Assembly (NCBI RefSeq): GCF_002845275.2
Contig: NZ_CP088149.1
Location: 4,336,501-4,400,500 of the forward strand
Reading direction: 5' to 3'
Source of the DNA: Pseudomonas sp. S06B 330
Lineage (GTDB): Bacteria > Pseudomonadota > Gammaproteobacteria > Pseudomonadales > Pseudomonadaceae
Length of the DNA stretch: 64,000 bases
Made by a program: the position numbers and the translations under genes. The notes below the pieces were generated by a model that searched no databases, was not told the origin of the DNA, and saw nothing but the letters and a program-made list of their open reading frames with translations. Positions 1 to 7,600 of this stretch are shown here, in pieces; the stretch's first letter is position 1; each line of letters begins with the position of its first letter.

Positions 1-285
1 CTGCTCTGCGCTCAAGGTAGAGTTCAGCGAGGCGGCGGCAACACCCAATTCATCGAGAGTCGCCACCTGGTCTTCCATCAGCGCGATCAGTGGCGACACC
101 ACCACCGCCAGGCCCGGACGCAACAGTGCCGGCACCTGAAAGCACAGGGACTTACCGCCCCCGGTGGGCATCAACACCAGCGCATCGCCACCTTTGGCTA
201 CACATTCGATGATCGCCCCCTGGCGCCCTCGAAAGCTGTCGTAGCCGAAGATGTCCTTAAGGACGCGCTGAGCCTGTTCGAGCAT
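1..285 (-). CDS. recQ: ATP-dependent DNA helicase RecQ (N-terminal part, cut by window edge)
   Basis: The first 95 residues of a RecQ-family 3'-5' DNA helicase, which unwinds DNA during recombination and repair of stalled forks. The stretch shows the N-terminal signature FGYDSFRGRQ, the Walker A motif MPTGGGKS and the motif Ia region SPLIALMEDQV, all in RecQ order. The rest of the helicase, RQC and HRDC domains lies outside the window. The ATG at 285 was chosen because translation from it gives the canonical RecQ start. The gene is divergent from the YecA-family gene that begins 245 bp away. Confidence 0.93.
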   Translation of the reverse strand, partial: MLEQAQRVLKDIFGYDSFRGRQGAIIECVAKGGDALVLMPTGGGKSLCFQVPALLRPGLAVVVSPLIALMEDQVATLDELGVAAASLNSTLSAEQ

Positions 286-530
286 AAAAACTCCATAAAT
301 CGCAGAACCATCCTGGCCACAGGCTGGATGAAAATCTTCCCCGCCACACCTGAAAATGCGTAAGCGGCTTTTACCTGACCGGCCATTACAGCGCTGCCAA
401 GTACAAAAGCCGGGCATTATACCCGAGCACTGCCTTGCACAGGGTGCTCTGCGATAGGCGTCAACTTTGCCTCGCAGGGGCCGCAAGATGCTAGAATTCG
501 TTCATCGTTTATTCCCAAGGTAGCCCTGTA

Positions 531-1124
531 ATGTCCTTCGCCGAGCAATTGAACCGCCTGCAAGCCTTCCTCGACGCCGACGAGCTGCACGAAGAAGCGC
601 TGGACTACGTTGCCGCCCACGGCTACCTGACGGCATTGTCGATCGGTACCGAGAACGTTCCCGAGCGCGAATGGATCGACGCCCTGTTCGCCGAAGAGCC
701 GCATTACAAGGATGATGCCCAGCGTGAAGAGATCGAAGCCACGCTGATCCAGCTCAAGGCGCACATCGCTCGCCAACTGGCCAGCGACGAGGAATTCGAG
801 CTGCCGTGCGAGCTGGACCTGGGCGACGAGCCGGACGACTCCGACCTGCGCGGCTGGTGCATCGGCTTCATGGAAGGCGTGTTCATGCGTGAAGAAGCCT
901 GGTTCGAAACCGCCGAAGAAGAAGTCAGCGAAATGCTGCTGCCGATCATGGTCGGTTCCGGCCTGTTCGACGAACAGCCTGAATTCGCCGACATCGCCAG
1001 CGATGCCAACCTGATGGACGACATGGTCGTGCAGATTCCCGAGGCCCTGACGGCGCTGTACCTGCTGCAACATGCGCCGGATGAAAAGCCTGCACCTGCA
1101 TTGCTCAAGCCTCGCCACCACTGA
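531..1124 (+). CDS. YecA/UPF0149 family protein
   Basis: A 197-residue acidic, soluble protein of the UPF0149/YecA family, whose biochemical role is not established. Family hallmarks visible are the N-terminal helical stretch with HGYLTAL, the central GWCIGFMEG motif and a C-terminal acidic helix. It lacks the C-terminal SEC-C zinc-binding tail found in longer YecA proteins. It is followed 10 bp later by the DUF454 membrane protein gene and is probably cotranscribed with it. An SD-like AAGGTAG lies just before the ATG. Family assignment is firm; function is open. Confidence 0.85.
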   Translation: MSFAEQLNRLQAFLDADELHEEALDYVAAHGYLTALSIGTENVPEREWIDALFAEEPHYKDDAQREEIEATLIQLKAHIARQLASDEEFELPCELDLGDEPDDSDLRGWCIGFMEGVFMREEAWFETAEEEVSEMLLPIMVGSGLFDEQPEFADIASDANLMDDMVVQIPEALTALYLLQHAPDEKPAPALLKPRHH

Positions 1125-1134
1125 GTCGGCGTAC

Positions 1135-1500
1135 ATGCGCTACCTGCTGCTGGCCATCGGCTGGCTCAGCGTCGCGCTGGGAGTGATCGGCATCTTCCTG
1201 CCGGTATTGCCGACCACTCCGTTCCTGCTTCTGGCAGCGGCGTGCTTTGCGCGCAGCTCGCCACGCTTTCACCACTGGTTGGTCAACCACCCACGGCTGG
1301 GCCCGTGGATCCGTGACTACCTCAGTGGTGAAGGTATCCCGCTCAAAGGCAAAGTCTACGCAATCGGCTTGATGTGGTTGAGCATTGGACTGTCCTGCTA
1401 CCTAGTGCCCCTGCCGTGGGCACGCGGGTTCATGCTGACCAGTGCGGTGCTGGTCAGCATTTATATCGTGCGCCAGAAGACCTTGCGCCGGCCTTCGTAA
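1135..1500 (+). CDS. DUF454 (YbaN-like) inner-membrane protein
   Basis: A 121-residue hydrophobic protein of the DUF454/YbaN family. It starts with a membrane segment (about residues 1-22), continues with the family motif LPVLPTTPFLLLAAACFARSS split around residue 30, then has a cytoplasmic HHWL/HP patch and two further membrane segments near the C-terminus. The frame is open back to 1072, but that would overlap the upstream gene by 50 bp. The ATG at 1135, 10 bp after the upstream stop, gives the usual family length. No function is known; the position after the YecA-family gene suggests one transcript. Confidence 0.82.
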   Translation: MRYLLLAIGWLSVALGVIGIFLPVLPTTPFLLLAAACFARSSPRFHHWLVNHPRLGPWIRDYLSGEGIPLKGKVYAIGLMWLSIGLSCYLVPLPWARGFMLTSAVLVSIYIVRQKTLRRPS

Positions 1501-1506
1501 ACCTGC

Positions 1507-1621
1507 GTAGCCGCTGCCGCCAGGCTGCAATCGGCTGCGAAGCAGTTGTAATTCCGTCGCTGGAAAGGGCCGCTAAACGGCCGTTTCACGCCCGATCGCA
1601 GCCTGACGGCAGCGGCTACAG
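1507..1621. repeat. REP-type palindromic element (REP family 1, copy 1)
   Basis: An inverted pair of sequences: GTAGCCGCTGCCGCCAGGC at the left end and, at the right end, the reverse-oriented counterpart ending GGCAGCGGCTACA. The inner core GGCCGTTTCACGCCCGATCG recurs around 15720 in the same orientation and around 31750 in the opposite one. This is typical of Pseudomonas REP/BIME elements between genes. It sits just downstream of the adhesin stop codon and of the DUF454 gene, so it may act in transcript ends of both. Confidence 0.8.
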
Positions 1622-1651
1622 CTGGCCAGACGCTCCCTCCGCGCCTGCCTA

Positions 1652-4600
1652 CTACACCGTATCCACTTTCAACGAATGATCATTGAGCATCCCATTGATA
1701 ATGGTCGCGGTATCCTGCCCGGCAGCAATCACCCCACCCGCCCCCGCCGTCACCCCGTAATGCTGGGCCAGGTTGACCCCTGCCAGGTCAATGATCTGCG
1801 TCGGCGCCGCCCCCGCCACAGCACTGACCTCAATGGTCGAGACCACGCCAGAGCCGCTGCCAGTGACCTTGAAGTGCAGGTAGTCATCCAGTGATGCCGT
1901 CGTTGCATTCTCCCCTTGGAGCAATTGCGACAGGTCGAGGCGATCGGTGCCAGGGGTGAAGTCGGTGACCCTGTCATGCCCGGAATTGCCCTGTTGCCAA
2001 AGGAAGATATCGTTGCCATCACCGCCGGTCAGGACATTGTTGCCCGGCCCGCCGATCAGGACATCGTTGCCGCCACCGCCGACCAGCGTGTCATTACCCA
2101 GCCCACCCTGGAGCAGGTTGGCGGTGCCATTGCCGGTCAGGTTGTCGTTGTAGTCCGAACCGATCAGGTTCTCGATACCGGTCAAGGTATCGTTACCAGC
2201 CCCACCAGTGTTTTGCTCCAACGAGCTCGCCAGGCTTACCGTCACCGCACCGTTGGCACTGGCATAGCTGGCAGTATCGATACCAGCATCGCCATTGAGC
2301 TGGTCATTACCCGCACCGCCGATCAACAGGTCATTGCCATCACCTGCGTTGAGGATGTCGTTACCGTCACCGCCAATTAGCACATCGTTGCCCGTTCCGG
2401 CGTTGAGGGTGTCGTTGCCCGAACCGCCCAGCAGGGTGTCATGACCATTGGTGCCGGTCAGGGTGCTGCCTTGCTGGTAGGTGATATCGACATTGCCGGT
2501 GCCGGTACCGCCGTGCCCATCACTGACTGTATAAGTGCCGTTATAGGTTTGATTCTGGGCATTGGCGTAGTCGACCGTCATGGTCAATGCGTAGTTTTCT
2601 GAGCCGTTGACATTGTTCCCCGTGGGGTTGGTCTGGTTGATCACATGGATGCTGTAGAGCCCGTCATGACTGGCGGTAAAGCTGGAACCATCGGCAATGG
2701 TCTGATAGACGCCGTTCTCGTCTTTCCATTCCATCAGGATGTTGCCGGCAGGCCGATCATGATCAAGCTTGAGCGTCTCGCCTTGTTTCAAGGTGACAGT
2801 GAGCACGTCTTCGGCATTGGCATTGGTGGACAGCGCCCCCAGGTAGCCACTGACGATCAACGCTGCGGTAGTGGTATTTGACGCGCCGCGGAATGAACTA
2901 CGCGCCAGGTCCTTGAGTTGGTTGGCAGGGCTACTGGCGCTTCCAAGGAAGTTGACCGTAGGCGTGCCGCTGCCCACCGAAAATCCAGCGCCTTTGGCCG
3001 CCCAATTGGTATCGAAGGTGATCGGCGCGGCGCTGAGCCTATCGTTGTTGGCATCACTGTCATTGGCCAACAACGCCTCGGCCGGGACGGTGATGGCACT
3101 AGAGAGGATATTGGTGATGATATGGTCGGCACCGGCCACTGGCGCAGCGTTTGTGTGGACAGTGACCACCAGGTTGGCGCTGCTCAAGTCGCCATCGTTA
3201 TCACTGGCGGTGAAACCGACATTCTCGGTCACCGTCGTGCCATTGTCTTTCGGTGGCGTGTAGGTGAACGCCCCCGTATCCATGTCGACCAGCAAGGTGC
3301 CGCCCTTGACCGTCTTGATGTTGAAGGTGTTGGTTGCCGTGTCGAAAGAGCCGCGATCAGTACCGTTGGCGCTGTAGCTGCCCTGCCCGCCCAAGGCTTT
3401 GGGGTCATAGGTATAGGTGGTGCCGTCGACCAGCAACGCTTTGATAAAACCGCCGTCGGCGCCAAACAATCCGCCGCTCATCAGGCTGCCGGTGATGGGT
3501 GCAGCCTGCACCGTACCGGACAACACTTGATTCAATTCGTTGAGGTCGGTGACCACCACCGAATTGGTGTTGGTATGGGTACTGCCGTCATAGGCCAGAG
3601 GATCGAGATTGCCGGCGTTGACGCCGCTGCCCAGACCAATGGCATACGACTTGATGCCGTTGCTGTCGAGGAAGGACTTCCAGGCAACCTCGTCGGTCGA
3701 GCCGATGCCTTGTGAGGTCGTGGACGGGTTGCCATCGGAGAAAAAATAGCCGACGTTTTGTGCCCCGTTCAGGCTACCGCTATTGGCAAACGCCGACTTG
3801 GCTTCGGCGACCGCGTCATCGTAGTTGGTACCGCCGCCCGCCGACAGGCCCGCGACGATCTGCTTGGCTTGAGCGACCGATACCCAGGTGGTCGACTCTT
3901 CCGAAGCCGATGAATTGAAAGTCACAATCTGTACTTTGACATCGCCCATCTCGTCGTACTTGTCGAGCAAGGCGCTGATGGCATCCTTGGCCAGTTGCAG
4001 TCGTGTCTTACCGCCGACTCCTGACGGGTCTTGCATACTGCCGGACACATCAATGATCAGCAGCAGATTGGAATCGACCTGCCCTGGCGTCACCGAACGC
4101 TCCGCGCCCGCTACCGCAGACACATCATCAACGATGGTCACATCCAGCGTGGCATGGTCAGTACTGCCATCTTTATCGGTTGCGGTGACAGTGATGGGTT
4201 CGTTGAGATTGTTGATGCCGTTGGCACCAGGGTGGTTTTCACTGCCCTGCAAGGTGTAGGAATAGGTCACCACACCCGTGCTCGGGTTGTAACCCGTGAT
4301 GGTCAGCGAGTTACCCAACGGGGTAGTCCCTGTCTGCGGGAAGCCAACCGCATTGCCGCCACTGACCACGGTGATACCGCCTACCGTCAGGGTTTGCAGA
4401 CCATCCGGGGCCGATACGCTAAAGCTTCCCGTCTGGGTCAACGGCGGGGTGTCTGGACTGCTGCCGTCGCTGAGGTTTTTCTCATAGACCGTCAACTCGC
4501 CACCCTCGACGTCCAAGCCATTGATGACGACCGGATGGTTCAGGTTACTGACGTTGATCTTCAGTGTTGCAGTGCTGCTGTCGCCATCGGCGTCCTTGAG

Positions 4601-7600
4601 GGTGTAGGTAAAGCTATCAACACCACTGCCGCCACCGTGCAGGTTGACGAAATCCTGATCAGCGGTGTTCAGCGTGTAGGTGTAGGAGCCGTCGGCGGCC
4701 AGCACCAGCTTGCCGTAGACACCGTTGAGTGTCTGCGGCGTAATCGGTCCGCTCGAAACACGGTCGGCGCCCTGGGTATCGTTGGTCAACACGTTACCAG
4801 TCACGGTCAGCTGGGTTTCGGTGGCCGTGGTGCTGTTGGTGTCATTGAAGGCTTTCGGCGCGTCGTCGACGATGTTTACATCGATGTTGCCACTGGCCGT
4901 GCTGCCATCGTTATCCGTCGCGACCACGGTGAAGCTTTCGCTCAAGGTAGTGCCGTTACCGCTGGTGTGCTCTTCGTTGTCGAGCAACGTATAGGTGTAG
5001 GTCACCACGCCGGTGGCCGGGTTGTAGCCAGTGATGGTCAACGTATTGCCCAGCGGGGTCGTTCCCGACTGTGGAAAGCTACCCGTGCCGTTGCTGATCA
5101 CCGTGACCCCTTCAATGGTCAGGGTTTTCAGGCCATCCGGTGCATGCACGGTGAAGCTGCCGCTTTGGGTCAGTGCCGATCCACTCGGACTACTGCCATC
5201 GCTCAGGTTTTTCTCATAAACAGTCAGTTCGCCGCATTCGATATCCAGGCCTTTCAAGGTCACCGGGTCGTTGAGGTTATTGACGTTGATCTTCAAGGTC
5301 GCGGTGCTACTGTCGCCGTCGGCATCCTTGAGGGTGTAGGTGAAGGTTTCGACGCCGGTGCCAGTACGGTTGATGAAGTCCGGGTCGGCAGTGTTTAGCG
5401 TGTAGGTATAGGAGCCGTCGGCGGCCAGCACCAGCTTGCCGTAGGTGCCCTCGATGGACTGCGGTGTGATCGGTCCACTGGCGATGCGGTCAGCGCCCTG
5501 GGTGTCGTTGGTCAACACGTTACCGGTGACGCTCAGCTGATTCTCGGTGGCCGTGGTGCTGTTGGTGTCATTGAAGGCTTTCGGCGCGTCGTCGACGATG
5601 TTTACATCGATGTTGCCACTGGCCGTGCTGCCATCGTTATCCGTCGCGACCACGGTGAAGCTTTCGCTCAAGGTAGTGCCGTTACCGCTGGTGTGCTCTT
5701 CGTTGTCGAGCAACGTATAGGTGTAGGTCACCACGCCGGTGGCCGGGTTGTAGCCAGTGATGGTCAACGTATTGCCCAGCGGGGTCGTTCCCGACTGTGG
5801 AAAGCTACCCGTGCCGTTGCTGATCACCGTGACCCCTTCAATGGTCAGGGTTTTCAGGCCATCCGGTGCATGCACGGTGAAGCTGCCGCTTTGGGTCAGT
5901 GCCGATCCACTCGGACTACTGCCATCGCTCAGGTTTTTCTCATAAACAGTCAGTTCGCCGCATTCGATATCCAGGCCTTTCAAGGTCACCGGGTCGTTGA
6001 GGTTATTGACGTTGATCTTCAGCGTCGCGGTGCTACTGTCGCCGTCGGCATCCTTGAGGGTGTAGGTGAAGGTTTCAACGCCGGTGCCAGTACGGTTGAT
6101 GAAGTCCGGGTCGGCAGTGTTCAGCGTGTAGGTATAGGAGCCGTCGGCGGCCAGTACCAGCTTGCCGTAGGTGCCCTCGATGGACTGCGGTGTGATCGGT
6201 CCACTGGCGATGCGGTCAGCGCCCTGGGTGTCGTTGGTCAACACGTTACCGGTGACGCTCAGCTGATTCTCGGTGGCCGTGGTGCTGTTGGTGTCATTGA
6301 AGGCTTTCGGCGCGTCGTCGACGATGTTTACATCGATGTTGCCACTGGCCGTGCTGCCATCGTTATCCGTCGCGACCACGGTGAAGCTTTCGCTCAAGGT
6401 AGTGCCGTTACCGCTGGTGTGCTCTTCGTTGTCGAGCAACGTATAGGTGTAGGTCACCACGCCGGTGGCCGGGTTGTAGCCAGTGATGGTCAACGTATTG
6501 CCCAGCGGGGTCGTTCCCGACTGTGGAAAGCTACCCGTGCCGTTGCTGATCACCGTGACCCCTTCAATGGTCAGGGTTTTCAGGCCATCCGGTGCATGCA
6601 CGGTGAAGCTGCCGCTTTGGGTCAGTGCCGATCCACTCGGACTACTGCCATCGCTCAGGTTTTTCTCATAAACAGTCAGTTCGCCGCATTCGATATCCAG
6701 GCCTTTCAAGGTCACCGGGTCGTTGAGGTTATTGACGTTGATCTTCAAGGTCGCGGTGCTACTGTCGCCGTCGGCATCCTTGAGGGTGTAGGTGAAGGTT
6801 TCGACGCCGGTGCCAGTACGGTTGATGAAGTCCGGGTCGGCAGTGTTTAGCGTGTAGGTATAGGAGCCGTCGGCGGCCAGCACCAGCTTGCCGTAGGTGC
6901 CCTCGATGGACTGCGGTGTGATCGGTCCACTGGCGATGCGGTCAGCGCCCTGGGTGTCGTTGGTCAACACGTTACCGGTGACGCTCAGCTGATTCTCGGT
7001 GGCCGTGGTGCTGTTGGTGTCATTGAAGGCTTTCGGCGCGTCGTCGACGATGTTTACATCGATGTTGCCACTGGCCGTGCTGCCATCGTTATCCGTCGCG
7101 ACCACGGTGAAGCTTTCGCTCAAGGTAGTGCCGTTACCGCTGGTGTGCTCTTCGTTGTCGAGCAACGTATAGGTGTAGGTCACCACGCCGGTGGCCGGGT
7201 TGTAGCCAGTGATGGTCAACGTATTGCCCAGCGGGGTCGTTCCCGACTGTGGAAAGCTACCCGTGCCGTTGCTGATCACCGTGACCCCTTCAATGGTCAG
7301 GGTTTTCAGGCCATCCGGTGCATGCACGGTGAAGCTGCCGCTTTGGGTCAGTGCCGATCCACTCGGACTACTGCCATCGCTCAGGTTTTTCTCATAAACA
7401 GTCAGTTCGCCGCATTCGATATCCAGGCCTTTCAAGGTCACCGGGTCGTTGAGGTTATTGACGTTGATCTTCAGCGTCGCGGTGCTACTGTCGCCGTCGG
7501 CATCCTTGAGGGTGTAGGTGAAGGTTTCAACGCCGGTGCCAGTACGGTTGATGAAGTCCGGGTCGGCAGTGTTCAGCGTGTAGGTATAGGAGCCGTCGGC

